NCBI GenBank assembly: GCA_030272155.1
Contig: CP126205.1
Location: forward strand, 2,902,501-2,966,500
Origin: Tetradesmus obliquus
Taxonomy: Eukaryota; Chlorophyta; Chlorophyceae; Sphaeropleales; Scenedesmaceae
DNA: 64,000 nucleotides
Direction of reading: 5' to 3'
This document shows, in pieces, positions 52,678 through 63,816 of this stretch (position 1 is its first letter; every line of letters starts with the position of its first letter). The notes beneath the pieces were generated by a model. It searched no databases, had not been told where the DNA came from, and saw only the letters and a list, made by a program, of their open reading frames with translations. The position numbers were made by a program, and so were the translations under genes.

Positions 52678-53420
52678 GTGGTGGCAGAAATGTCAGCAGA
52701 CATTTATAGGTCCGCTCATTGTGTGGCAGCAGTTATGCATGTATGCATGTGAGCTTGTAGTGGGCACTGCTATGTAACAAAGCGGTGTCTTATAGCGGTC
52801 TCCCCATGGCGTCCTCCCTGGACGCTGTCAAAACCAGTGCAGCGCTGCATGGCCGGTTGCTGCTGTACAACATGTGTCATTTGTTGTTGTTAGTTCAATA
52901 ATATGACAAGCAGCCTCAGCAACCTAGCCTCCCTGGACGCTGTCACAACCAGTGCATCGCTGCATGGCCGGCAGCTGCTATACATAAATAACATGTGTCA
53001 CTTTTGCTGTCATTTTAAATATAACAAGCAGCCTCAGCAAGGTAGCCTCCCTGGACGCTGTCACAACCAGTGCAGTACTGCAGTGTCGGCAACTGCTGTG
53101 CAACATGTGTAACTGTTACTGTGACTGCCCAAGCAGCCTCAGCAACCTAGCCTCCCTGGACACTGCCACAACCAGTGCAGCGCTGCATAGCCGGCAGCTG
53201 CTGTACAACATGTGTCATTTGTTGTTGTTAATTTCAATAATATAACAAGCAGCCTCAGCAAGGTAGCCTCCCTGGACGCTGTCATATCCATTGCAGCGCT
53301 GCATGGCCGGCAGCTGCTATACATATTGAAAGTATGTCACTTGTGCTGTTATTTAACAAGCGGTCTCACCATGGTATCGGATGCTGTCAAAGCCTTTGAC
53401 TCCATCAATGGCAGGGCCCT

Positions 53421-53489
<69 letters not shown>

Positions 53490-54619
53490 CTTGTTGATGT
53501 CGGCAATTGGTCTGCCTTGATGGTGTGTTTCAGGGGCCAGGACAGCAGGCGTCTCACCAACACAAGTAAGCAATGCATGCTGTTGGTGTATATCCTGAGC
53601 GCTGCGCTGCTGCTGCTGCTGCTGCCAGCTACTGCTGCTGCTGCCAGCTAATGCTGCTGCTGCCCAGCTGCTGCTGCTATAGCCTTTCAATTGCCGTGGC
53701 CGCATGCGCCATCAATAACATGCCAGCACCTGGTGCAACTGCTGCTGCCCAGCTGCCGATAAAAGTACCCGTCATTTTCATTATGGTTCATAGCTTCACT
53801 CACATTTGCGAAGACAAAGAAGCTGCCCAGTCCCCGCTTGATCTCAATGTCATTTTCCGGGTCACACATCAGCTGCTGTCCATCTGCAACTACAGTTGTC
53901 TTGCTGCCAGCTAGGCAGCTGCCAGACGGCTGCTGCCCCGCTCCAGGTATGCTTCGCAACATTGCACTTACATTGGTAAATACCCAAAAGGTTGTTGTTT
54001 TACAGTTCACTCACATTTGCAAAGACAAAGAAGCTGCCCAGTCCCCGCTTGATCTCGATGTCATTTTCCAGGTCACACGTTTTCATCCTGCGCACCACCG
54101 TGGCACTCATGATGCTGCCAGTCACTGCTGCATCCAGCAACTTCCAGTCCTGGATCTCATCCCTGACAGGTGTGATAAAGTCTACCGCATGGCAGTCAGT
54201 CACAGCCCATGTGCCTGCTGCGCCGCTGTCACTCCTGTGGATCATTGCAATGTCGGCACCTGCAGAGCGACAGGCGAGGGAGTGCAGTGTGTCAGCAGTC
54301 TGTTGCATTGCATGTGCCTGCTGCTCCACTGTCACTCCTGTGGATCATTGCAATGTCGGCACCTGCAAAGCAACAACACGCAAGGTGGTGCAGTATGTCA
54401 GCAGTCTGTTGCATTGCATGTGCCTGCTGCTCCACTGTCGCTCCTGTGGATCATTGCAATGTCAGCACCTGAAAAACACCAACACCAACGGGCAGAAGGT
54501 ATAGCAGGAAGGTTGTTGGCTGCTGCTGGTGGGCGCTGGTGTAGTATATGCTAACAGTAATTTTGGCACTACGTGCTGAGGAGTGTCTGTCGCATGTGTC
54601 AGGCACAGCAGCAGCAGCC

Positions 54620-54652
<33 letters not shown>

Positions 54653-54934
54653 CTCACCTTTCATGCTCCCCATCGTGCTCAGCCCCAGCGCAAACCAGCC
54701 ACGTTGGCTCGAGTCTGTCTCTCGTATCTTGAAATGAATGTACACGGCGTCGCCCTGCGCCCTCCAGAGCATTGCTGCTTTGCCAGGCTTCAGCACCAGA
54801 CAGTTCTGAAAACGCAGCCCGTTGTGGCGCTGCGTGGCTCGAAATGCCGTACAGTTCATGGCTGAAACAGATACATTGCATAACAGCGCCAATAACGCTA
54901 CGACCAGGACGCATGGGGTGCTTCGCCAGCCCAT
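46895..54934 (-). CDS. DOMON + copper type II ascorbate-dependent monooxygenase (DBH/MOXD1-like)
   Basis: Secretory-pathway copper monooxygenase hydroxylating an unknown substrate. Eleven exons join in phase: 54934-54658, 54259-54015, 53418-53370, 52594-52168, 51574-51394, 50999-50907, 50526-50481, 49887-49740, 48499-48241, 47723-47714, 47160-46895; 666 residues. A signal peptide (CVLVVALLALLCNVSVSA) precedes a DOMON domain (RGWFALGLSTMGSMKGADIA through FFVFAN). An Ala-rich linker leads to the two copper domains. CuH ligands: His351-His352 (LVHHSVIYAC) and His426 (EVHYNNP). CuM ligands: His502/His504 (ALHMHG) and Met578 (EEMC). Spacing follows PHM/DBH. Other family blocks are RPNEIGILTVGQFVLDIPPN, SHFDYNFQTW and EPGEELSMTCVFDSTG. 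No C-terminal membrane anchor is visible. Exon 9 uses a TAG acceptor; exon 3 is the least certain. The 10-nt exon is described separately. Confidence 0.92.
47714..47723 (-). other. 10-nt micro-exon encoding the CuM methionine ligand
   Basis: On the minus strand the sequence reads CCTGCAG|GAGGAGATGT|GTAAGTGG. The preceding exon ends in phase 0 (...STQ) and the final exon starts in phase 1 (GC TTT TGG), so an exon of length 1 mod 3 is required. These 10 nt supply EEM plus the first base of Cys, restoring STQ-EEMC-FWWIYYYP, the family's STxEEMC-xxYxxYYP block. Both splice sites are strong. Introns on either side are about 0.5 kb. Confidence 0.85.
48060..48340 (-). repeat. Copies of the Cu-monooxygenase exon-9 end
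   Basis: GTGCTGTCAAACACACACGTCATGCTCAGCTCT (20-base core GCTGTCAAACACACACGTCA) occurs at about 48069, 48131 and 48284; GAGAAGCC(A/C)CAGTG(T/C)G precedes each. Sense coding is LSMTCVFDSTGR. The copy at 48284 belongs to the exon body. Confidence 0.85.
48440..49150 (-). repeat. Six copies of the Cu-monooxygenase exon-9 acceptor edge
   Basis: Each copy has, in sense, (CTG/CCG)n-rich tract, ...AG|GTTCAA(A/G)CAGAACATCA, then sequence related to TLVAQALHMHGLGKSIYTT, i.e. the CuM His-x-His site. Copies lie near 48490, 48610, 48740, 48860, 49010 and 49130; the one at 48499 (last in sense) continues. Confidence 0.9.
49190..50145 (-). repeat. Copies of Cu-monooxygenase exon-8 edges with a long triplet array
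   Basis: Sequence coding LRPNEIGILTVGQFVLD(I/V)PPNQPE and ATSYCPSQCSS recurs at about 50130-50090, 49960-49925, 49887-49740 (used), 49640-49600, 49465-49340 and 49215-49180. A pure (CAG)n of about 31 triplets (49990-50083, plus strand) lies between two copies. Confidence 0.85.
51000..51060 (-). repeat. (CTG)n (sense) tract at the acceptor of exon 6
   Basis: About eighteen CAG triplets on the plus strand lie directly upstream, in sense, of the CTGCAG|ATTGGCACC acceptor. Confidence 0.85.
51160..51870 (-). repeat. Copies of both edges of Cu-monooxygenase exon 5
   Basis: Sequence coding RYHITKYTTLYGHKT(L/R)VHHSVI(Y/C)AC with its GCAG acceptor occurs at about 51855, 51715 and 51574; the last in sense is used. 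The donor edge (GPGPYNQKTYKQLCEAFYM) occurs at 51470-51394 and again, slightly changed, at 51245-51168. Confidence 0.9.
52620..52678 (-). repeat. Triplet array upstream (sense) of exon 4
   Basis: About sixteen CAG triplets on the plus strand, close to the exon-4 acceptor. Confidence 0.85.
52780..53350 (-). repeat. Five ~125-bp tandem units related to Cu-monooxygenase exon 3
   Basis: Each unit contains CCTCCCTGGAC(G/A)CTG(T/C)CA, CAGTGCAGCGCTGCATGGCC-like sequence and AACATGTGTCA. In sense they can code GFDSVQGG(Y/R), resembling GFDSIRYHG of exon 3, so they look like older copies of that exon's edge. Confidence 0.7.
53419..53492 (-). repeat. (CAG)n tract at the acceptor of Cu-monooxygenase exon 3
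   Basis: Around 23 CAG triplets on the plus strand; in sense (CTG)nCAG|GGCCCTGCC. Confidence 0.85.
53800..54085 (-). repeat. Duplicated donor edge of Cu-monooxygenase exon 2
   Basis: CACTCACATTTGC(G/A)AAGACAAAGAAGCTG and GATCTC(A/G)ATGTCATTTTCC occur at 53800-53870 and 54008-54075. Sense coding is CD(P/L)ENDIEIKRGLGSFFVFAN. Confidence 0.95.
54225..54485 (-). repeat. Three copies of the Cu-monooxygenase exon-2 acceptor edge
   Basis: TGTGGATCATTGCAATGTC(G/A)GCACCTG recurs with a period of about 108 bp (54237, 54345, 54453). In sense the copy at 54259 is last and continues through DSGAAGTWAVTD. Confidence 0.95.
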
Positions 54935-55538
54935 CTTGCTACTCGACGAAACTTCCTTGTATCCGGGTACCGTGAGAGACCGCACGAACAGGAGGAGATC
55001 TGCGCCAAAGTAGCTGTGTGGCTGGTTCAGGAGCGGCGTGAGCACTGTGCGTCCAGGCGGGTGCAGTGACTGCCTGCAGTGGCAAGGCTACAACGGTCAA
55101 GGCCTGCTTGGGGCGTCTTGGCAGGTTTAGAACAACAGCCTGTCAAAAAGTACGTGTTTTACGGTGCGTATACTGCTTCATACGGGTGTCACTGCGACGG
55201 TGGTTCTGGTATAAGAACGAGCATGCCGTCCAACAGCTCCAGCCTTGGTCCTTTCAGATTGTCGCGAGTTTTATAAAATAATGTGTACGTGAGGCTTTCT
55301 GAAGTACTCTGCAGCCTCGCACCTGCTAGCAGTACACATCTCGAGGGCACATGGCTGTCTGCGTCAACACGTTGTTGAGTTGACACACGGGACAGCACAC
55401 GGTTAAAATTATCAAATCTAAACCACTGTTGAAGCTGCCACCACAGCTTCGGAGGCGCTGCATATGAGCTCCCTGCACTCCTGCAAGCAAAGCCCATCCA
55501 GGCATCAACAACTGCCAGGTGCCTCCTGCTCCGTTCAC

Positions 55539-55579
<41 letters not shown>

Positions 55580-56018
55580 ATGCCAGTTCTCTGCTGTTGC
55601 CCAGCAGATGCGTGCATCACCAGGGAAGCTTCTCAATGGCCGACATGCCACGGTGCAGTGCAACACATTACATCTCACGGCAGAAGCCTGCCTCAGGCAC
55701 AAGCACAGCAAGCCGCTACTCTGCTCAGTGCACCTGCCGCCTGTTGCAGCGAACCCCAGCTGTTGTGCCTGCTCACAACCGCGCCAGCAGCCAGGGCGCG
55801 CAGACTCTCACGGCCCAGTCAAGCATCAGCTGCTGCCACCACCAGCTCTCCGTTGCTGCCAACCACACCACTCCCTGCTGCCGCCGGCGCACGCACATCA
55901 TCAGGCACACTCTTCAGTCGGCTGGGTGACATGCACCTGCCCCCTGTGGCCTGCTGCAGCGACCCCAGGCTGTTGCGCCTGCTCCCAATGGCACCAGCTG
56001 TCACTCCAGTGGCAACTC
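54935..56018. other. Intergenic region between FAD synthetase end and monooxygenase start
   Basis: About 1.1 kb: monooxygenase promoter/leader and FAD synthetase 3' flank. It holds a partial copy of the FAD synthetase C-terminus (55819-56018), a 13-triplet CTG array (55543-55580) and a minus-strand TGTAA at 55668-55672. No separate gene is convincing. Confidence 0.5.
55668..55672 (-). terminator. TGTAA poly(A) signal candidate for FAD synthetase
   Basis: TTACA on the plus strand, about 350 nt past the stop codon in the gene's direction. Confidence 0.3.
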
Positions 56019-56028
56019 TCAAGGTGTC

Positions 56029-56084
<56 letters not shown>

Positions 56085-56310
56085 CACGCGCGTATCATCT
56101 GGCACGCTTTTCAGTGGGCTGGGTGACATGGCCCTGCCGCCAGTGGCCTGCTGCAGCGAACCCAGGCTGTTGCGCCTGCTCCCGATGGCACCAGCTGTCA
56201 CCCCAGTGCCACCTGATAAGCTGCTGATGTCACTTTGGGCAGTTAGAAATGTGCCAGCTGGAAGCAGCTCCTTGAATCGGCCCAGCACTGAGTCCAGCCT
56301 GTCTGCCTGC
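55819..56310 (-). repeat. FAD synthetase C-terminal exon end repeated in the 3' flank
   Basis: Sequence coding [20 protein letters not shown] and MSPS(P/R)LKSVPDD occurs at 56215-56080 (CDS) and 56010-55900 (copy). The first runs into a (GCA)n tract coding Ala, then the stop. Confidence 0.85.
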
Positions 56311-59300
56311 TTCGACTCGAGCGTCACTAACAGGCGCGCGCCGTCACGCTGCGCGCTGACCTGTTGCAGCATAGCATGTAGGTGAGGTGGGAGGATGCCA
56401 GAGCAGAGGCAGCAGCAGCAGCAGCGCAGCAAAGATTATCAGGTACTTGCGCAAGGCACTGCTGTGATTCGCGTCAGTAACAGGCGCACGCCGTCGCGCT
56501 GCCCGCTGACCTGGAGATGTACATCAGGGGTGCGGTAAATGCCAGAGCAGCAGCGGCGGCAGCAGCAGCAATGGCAGCAGCAGCAGTGGTTGTCAGGTAG
56601 CTGCGAATAGCACTGCTTCAACTCGAGCGTTACTAACAGCCGCGCGCCGTCGCGCTGCCCGCTGACCTGCCACATTGCAAAGTGTGCAGGCGAGGTGGGC
56701 AGATGCCAGAGGCAGCAGCATCAGCAGCAGCGGTGATTGTTGGGTAGCCGCACAAGGCACTGCAGGCAGCGTGTGTCGGGGTGCACGTGGAATGCTGCTG
56801 CACGAAAATAGCACAAAAGCAGACCAAACACAGCGGCAACTCACCGGGTACGAGCCAATGGCTAGCTCCCCGCCCCACTCCCTGCAAGCGTGTCCAGCAG
56901 CGGCGCCAACCAATGCACTAGCACGCAGGTCGCATTGCCTGTACAGCTCGACAGCCAAGTACACTACCAGACCCCCATTGCTCAAATAAGATTGAGAATA
57001 ATCCATGCAGCTCACCGGGTAGGAGCCAATTGCAAGCTCCCCTCCCCACTCCGCTGCAAGCGTGTCCAGCAGCGGTGCCGAACGCACATCCTCTAAGTCA
57101 CTCTTTGTAAACTGCAGTCACACTCAACCCAATCCCCACCATACACATAGCTGATCATGGCTGCGACAGCAGCTCCAACAGCTCACCGGGTAGGAGCCGA
57201 TGGCCAGCTCCCTGCCCCACTCTGCTGCAAGCGTGTCCAGAGCGGCGCCAACCAATGCACTAACACGCAGGTTGCATTGCACGCAGAGCTCTACAGCTAA
57301 GTACACTACGAAACCCCATTGCTCATGTAAGATTGTTACAAGAATCCATGCAGCTCACCGGGTAAGAGCCAATCGCAAGCTCGCCGCCCCACTCCGCTGC
57401 AAGCGTGTCCAGCAGGGGGGCCACTGCCGCCTCATCATCTGCTGCCAGCCGTACCACCCTGTTGCTGAAGGGCGCTAGCTGCACCGCTGCCTGCAGCTCT
57501 AGAGAGACTGCCGCCCACTTCTGCCGCAGCAGGTGCGGCACGCCTGCAAGCAAGCAAGCAAATGTCCAGGCAGGCAGAGGAAGCACACTTGAGGTAAGTC
57601 ACAGAGTGACGCGCATACCAACTGCATAGCAGCTCCGTTCCTTTCCCTGTTCACACCCAAATGCAAGCGGCGAGCCGCTGTGTACTCGCTGCTTGGCGGC
57701 TCGCTGGCAGCACCCACCTGGCAGCACAAACACGTTGCGCACCGCCACCAGAGGGAAGGGGCTCACACTGCCGTTGTCAGCCAGGCATGGGATGAGGCGT
57801 GTGGTGTCGTCAACGCGCAACTTTGCATGGCATGTGGCCTTGCGACAGCTTGCCAAAAACAAGCCCACACGCATGTGCTACCACGCACAAGTCAAACACA
57901 CGCTCACCTGGCAGCACGAACACGTTGCGCACAGCGACCAGTGGAAAAGGGCTCACACTGCCGTTGTCAGCGAGGCAAGGGATGAGGCGCGTGGTGTCGT
58001 CCCCTGGAGCATCTGCCATCTTCAAATGCGCTGGTGTGGCGTTGTCTCCAAAGTAGCTGAGCAGCGACTGCTCCAGGTCTGGGTGCCTGCAGCCATTTAA
58101 TGTCGCAACCAGATGACAACCGTTATCATGCCAGCCGGACACACACACAGCAGCTACGCCCAGCACTATTGCAGCACGACAGACACAAATGCTGCTGTTG
58201 CCGGCCCAGCCACCAAGCGCAGGCCCCCAACCAAACAGCCCCAACAGCAAGCGAAACTTACATGCTCGCAGACATTGTGTCTCACCGTATCACGTCCACG
58301 CCGAATGCCGCTGCGATGCCCTCCATTGTCACATCATCCAGTGTGGGACCAACGCCTCCGCTGGTCAGCACAGCAGCACAGCTGGCGGACAGGCTTGCCA
58401 CCTCGCTGGCGATTGCTGACACATCATCCGGCACGCACACAACCTGCGACACAACAGAAACAGGCAGAGGGTTTGTGTTGGGCTATGCGCGGCAGCGCAG
58501 CTGGCTGACAGGCTTGCCGCCTCATTGGCAATGGCTGACACATCATCCGGCACGCACACAACCTGCGAGAACAGCATAAACAGCAGGCAGAGGGTTTTGT
58601 GTCAGGCTGTGCACAGCAGAATGGCAGCGCAGCTGGCTGACAGGCTTGCCACCTCACTGGCAATGGCTGAAACATCATCCGGCACACACACGACCTGTGG
58701 TGACAACAACAGAGACAGGTGTAAGGTTTTGTGTCAGGCTGTGCACAGCAGATTGGCAGCGCAGCTGGCTGACAGGCTTGCCACCTCACTGGCTATTGCC
58801 AAAACGTCATCAGCAACACACACTACCTGCCTGATGTCCAAAAACACAGCAGGCAGAAGGCTTTGCACCAACAACAAGGGCAGCGGGCAGAAGGTTTTGT
58901 AGTGCTGTGCACAGCAGCGCAGCAGCGCAGCTGGCTGACAGGCTGGCCACCTCACTGGCTATCGCCGACACATCGTCCGGCACACACACGACCTGTTGTA
59001 ACATGTCATGCAGCACAGACGCCGCAGGAGAGCAGGCAGAAAAGAACGTGAGTTTTTGAACGAGAGATTGCCTTTGTGCAATCGGTGACACGTCATCAGG
59101 GACGCAGACGACATGCGGTGACACAACTAAAGAAATCACAGCAGCCAAAGCAGGCAAGAATATGTTGAGTTGTGGCACGCAAGGCAGCGTGGCAGCGCAG
59201 CCAGCTGAGAGGCTTGCCACCTGGCAGTGGCTGACACATAATCTGGCACACACACGAACTGCGGTGATGCAGCCACAGCAGCTTCAACAACAGCAGATCA

Positions 59301-62300
59301 GGCATGGCAGGTATGAGCAATGTGATGTGTGCTGTGCATGTGACGTGTGTGCAAGGCTGCCACGCCACGCCCACGGTTGCCCCGCCCCGCACCTTGCGCA
59401 CCGTCCAGCCAATCCTGTGCAGCTCCCGGCACAGGAAGGGCGCATTTGAATCTTCAACCTTTCTGCTCAGCACCTCATCTCCAATGACCACAATGCCAGC
59501 AGCCCAGCTCATGCTGCTGGCCACACCGGCAGCACCACCCAATGAGGGTGCCACAAATATGAAACCCTTGTAAAGGCATGAAATCCAAGCAGGCTTACTA
59601 CAGCAACGGCACCATCGCGCCCCTCACCTTGCGCACCGTCCAGCCAATCCTGTGCAGCTCCTTGCACAAAAAGGGCGCGTTCGCGTCCTCCACTTTGCCG
59701 CTCAGCACCTCATCGCCAATCACCACAATGCCCGCAGCCCAGCTCATGCTGCTGGCCACACCGGCGGCACCACCAGATGGCAGGCTGTCGCCACGCCGCT
59801 GCCGGCAGCAACAGCAGCAGTTGTTGCAGGATAGCGGGTGGATGGCGGCGGGCGGCGGCAAGTGCAGGGTCAGAGTCTGCAGCTGATGTGCTTGGGAGGA
59901 GTTATGGAAGGTGCTGCTGCTGCTGCTGTCAGTGAGAGTGCTGCTGCTTGCGGTGCTGATGCTTGCTGCAAGCAGCAGGAGGATTGCAGGAGGCAGCAAC
60001 GGTGCATGTGTAAAGGACTGGCCTTCAGCTCAGGGTGTCAGCCATGGCTGATACCTCTATAGGCTACAGTTGAGCGCAGCCAGCTGCATCATGGATAGTG
60101 GCGGCTAGATGCAGCACAGCTGTACACACTGTGTCGCCCTCAAAATGGCAGCATGTGCTGGCACGGTCGCATCAAATTTAGTACGAAGCTTTGCATGATC
60201 ACCTGCTTGGTGGCGCGGCCGGCCCTCTCCAGCCTGCCGTATGCCAAGGTTCCCTAAAGAACAACACCTGAACCCTCGCTTAGGGGGAAATTTAGAAACC
60301 TACACCCTGGCCGCACCTGCTTGGTGGCGCGGCCGGCCCTCTCCAGCCTGCCGTCAGCCAGGATGTACGCCGGCGCAAAGCTGCCATCTGACTTCTTCAG
60401 AGCACTGCAAACAGCAGCAAAGCAGAGCACAAAGTCCTGGTTTCAGGTTCAAGGTTATGGGCTCTGGTGTGTTGGTGGCACTATGACATGTATACAGGGC
60501 TGCAGGCGACAGCAATGCAGCGCAGCGCAGCGCAGAGCAGCGCAGAACAGAACAGGGAAGAACATGATGTTTTAGCGACTTGACATTTGCGACCTCACTG
60601 TTGGTGACGGCAGCTACAGCAACGTGGATACATACATTGCCACAGCAGGAAAAGTGCAGACCTCCGGTGCGCACCTGTTTGGCAGGGTGTTGTGCACACC
60701 ACCAAGGCTGGTGTACCCCTGGTCATACAGGCAGCAGCACGGCAGGCAGCCTAGTCCCTCCCCAAACCTTAAAACAACCCTAAAACAAACAGCTCAATGC
60801 GCACCTGTTTGGCAGTGTGTTGTGCACACCACCAAGGCTGGTATAGCCATGGTCATACAGGCAGCAGTAGGGCAGGCAGCAAACCCGCAGGAAGCCTGAT
60901 CCATCCCCAAACCCTAAAATCACATAGCGCAATGCGCACCTGTTTGGCAGGGTGTTGTGCACGCCACCCAGGCTGGTGTAGCCCTGGTCATACAGGCAGC
61001 AGTAGGGCAAGATCAGGGTTTTGGAATCGGCCCGACCTTAAGCCTCCTAACCCTAACACACACCTGTTTGGCAGTGTGTTATGCACGCCGCCAAGGCTGG
61101 TATAGCCCTGGTCATACAGGCAGCAGTAGGGCAGGCAGCAGGCCCGTAGGAAGCCTAACCTTCCCAAAACCCTGAAAAACAGCCTAATGCACACCTGTTT
61201 GGCAGCGTGTTGTGCACGCCACCAAGGCTGGTGTACCCTTGGTCATACAGGCAGCAGTAGGGCAGGCAGCAGGCCCGTAGGAAGCCCCATACATCTGCGT
61301 AGCTCCAGTCCAGAATGGGGTTTATGCGCATGAAAGGGGGCCAGCCAGCGCTGCTTGGACAGAAGTACTCCTGGCCGTCAGCATTTGGGTCACCCCTGCA
61401 TTTGTAACAGTTACGTACCATGTTATGTAACATGCACTAGTCCAGAATGGATTTTATTCGCATTAACCGCGGCCAGCCAGCGCTGCTTGGACAGAAGTAC
61501 GCCTGGCCGTCAGCATTCGGGTCACCCCTGCAGATGTAACAATTACATGACATGTTATGTAATGTGTGTGGGTCCAGGTTGGCATTATGCGCATGAACGG
61601 CGGCCAGCCGGCGCTGCTTGGGCAGAACTACTCCTGACCATCGGCATTCGGGTCGCCCCTGCAGTCATAACAGTCACATAACATGCGCTAGTCCAAGACG
61701 GGGTTACTGCGCAGGCTGAGCAGGGGTTCAGGGAATGCTGAGGGGGTCGAGGGGCCATGTGCTGTGACCAATGAGGCTGGCCAGAACTTGCATGATAGGG
61801 AGTGACGGCAATGCCAAACGTTTTTGCCCTCATGAAACCAACACCATGAACTAGGCCCTGAACCCTATACCCCGCTCGCCACACCTGCGTGTGCCCAGCA
61901 CTATCGCTGTTGTGCCTGCCTGCTGCAGGGACTCCTCCAGGCCTGCCTTGCAGACATAAACCACCTGACCCCAAAACTTCACCCCAGAAATCACTCCAGA
62001 TAAACACCAACCCTGCTTGCCGCACCTGCGCATGCCCAGTACTATTGCTGCTGTGCCTGCCTGTTGCAGGCACTCCTCCAGGCCTGCCTTCCAATGAGCA
62101 TTATACATAATGGCTCAACCCTAAACCCCTTGACGCTGGTCACATTTCTCGCACCTGCGTGTGCCCAGAACGATGGCTGCTGTGCCTGCCGGTTGCAGGT
62201 ACTCCTCCAGGCCCACGCCAATGAAAACAACACCTAAACACCTCACTTCAACCTCTCAACCCTGTCTAAATTTCTCGCACCTACGCGTGCCCAGCACAAT

Positions 62301-62522
62301 AGCTGCTTTGCCCGCTTGCTGCAGGTACTCCTCCAGGCCTGCCTTCCTGCCTGCAAGGTACTTATCACCTAAACATTCAACCATGAAACCTAAACACTAG
62401 CCACACTATTCCCACCTGCGCGTGCCCAGAACGATGGCTGCTGTGCCTGCCTGCTGCAGGTACTCCTCCAAGCCTGCCTTGAAGTCTGGGTGTGTGAGGA
62501 AGTGCGTGCTGAGGCCATACCT

Positions 62523-62558
<36 letters not shown>

Positions 62559-63643
62559 GCAGTGAAGGCTTGAGGTCAATTGACAACGACTTATAAGGTA
62601 GGAGAGACGCGACAGCAGAAGGCAGGGTGGTAGCTTGGCAAGAAGTGTGCATGTAGATGTGAAAGGGAGAGGTGCAAGAGCTGGCATTCTGATTCCCAAG
62701 CTGCTGGTCCCCTTGCTGCTGGTGCCTTTGCTGCTTTTGTGGTGTTGTGTGGTAACCATACTGCAGTGATCTTGTTAAACCCCGTTGTGAAGCTTTGTGG
62801 TGCAGTGTGGCACTCACAGCGTGTCTGTGTCCAGCACAAACTGTACTGTTTGTTGTTCAGGGTCAGAGGTACCCTTGGGCTGACTGTACAACATCAAACA
62901 CCAACAGCCTCGCTCACAGCGTGTCTGTGTCCAGCACAAACTGCAGGGTTCGTGGTTCAATACATAAGTGCCCTTGGGCTGCAGCCAGCTACAGTCGGCT
63001 GACTGTACAAGATATAACAGCCACAGCCTCACTCACAGCGTGTCTGTGTCCCGCACAAACTGCCGCACTTCAGCAAAGTCATCTGCGCGCTCAAAGTAGA
63101 AGGTTGCCAGGCCACCTAGCCCTGCAAGCGAGTGCATGCACAGCAGCAGCAGCAGCGTCATCGTGTGCACACACAGCATGACACAGGACACTAGCTAGAG
63201 TGTGAGACGGTGCCTGTGTCAAAGTGCAATGTTGCCAGGCCACCTAGCCTTGCAAGCAAGTGCACACACAGCATCAGACGCACACAACAGGAGACACACA
63301 GATGAATGATTGTCAGGCAGTGGCTATGCCAATCTGTATGCAGAGTCTGGTTCCAGCAGCTGCTTTGCTAGCCATGTACATAGGCTATATGACATAGGCA
63401 GTGTCCTGTTGTGTTCAACAGCACTGCAAGGCACTGCAATGCAGCTTGCTTGCTGTTCCTTTCTCTAGTTGGAAGGCTGTGACATGCGCCAACGTTTTCG
63501 CTCTTATTGCGCAGCCTGTACAATGTAGTAGTATACTCGCCAACAGAGGTTGTGTGCGGCTGCCATGCAACATGCTGGAGCTGGCAGCGTCAGCACTGGC
63601 ACCACCGCCTGACCCACCTAGGTCTCCCCTGGCTGCTTGTGCA

Positions 63644-63689
<46 letters not shown>

Positions 63690-63757
63690 CTACGCCGTTC
63701 GCCTGCTGACTATGTTGCTGTTGTACGCTTTGCAGCTCCTGCTGCATGACATGGTTG

Positions 63758-63816
<59 letters not shown>

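Noticed and set aside
55189-55620. Minus-strand 143-residue frame with a Ser run between two genes
   Set aside because: The Ser run is a triplet array; the rest shows no conserved features and lies in the 3' flank of FAD synthetase.
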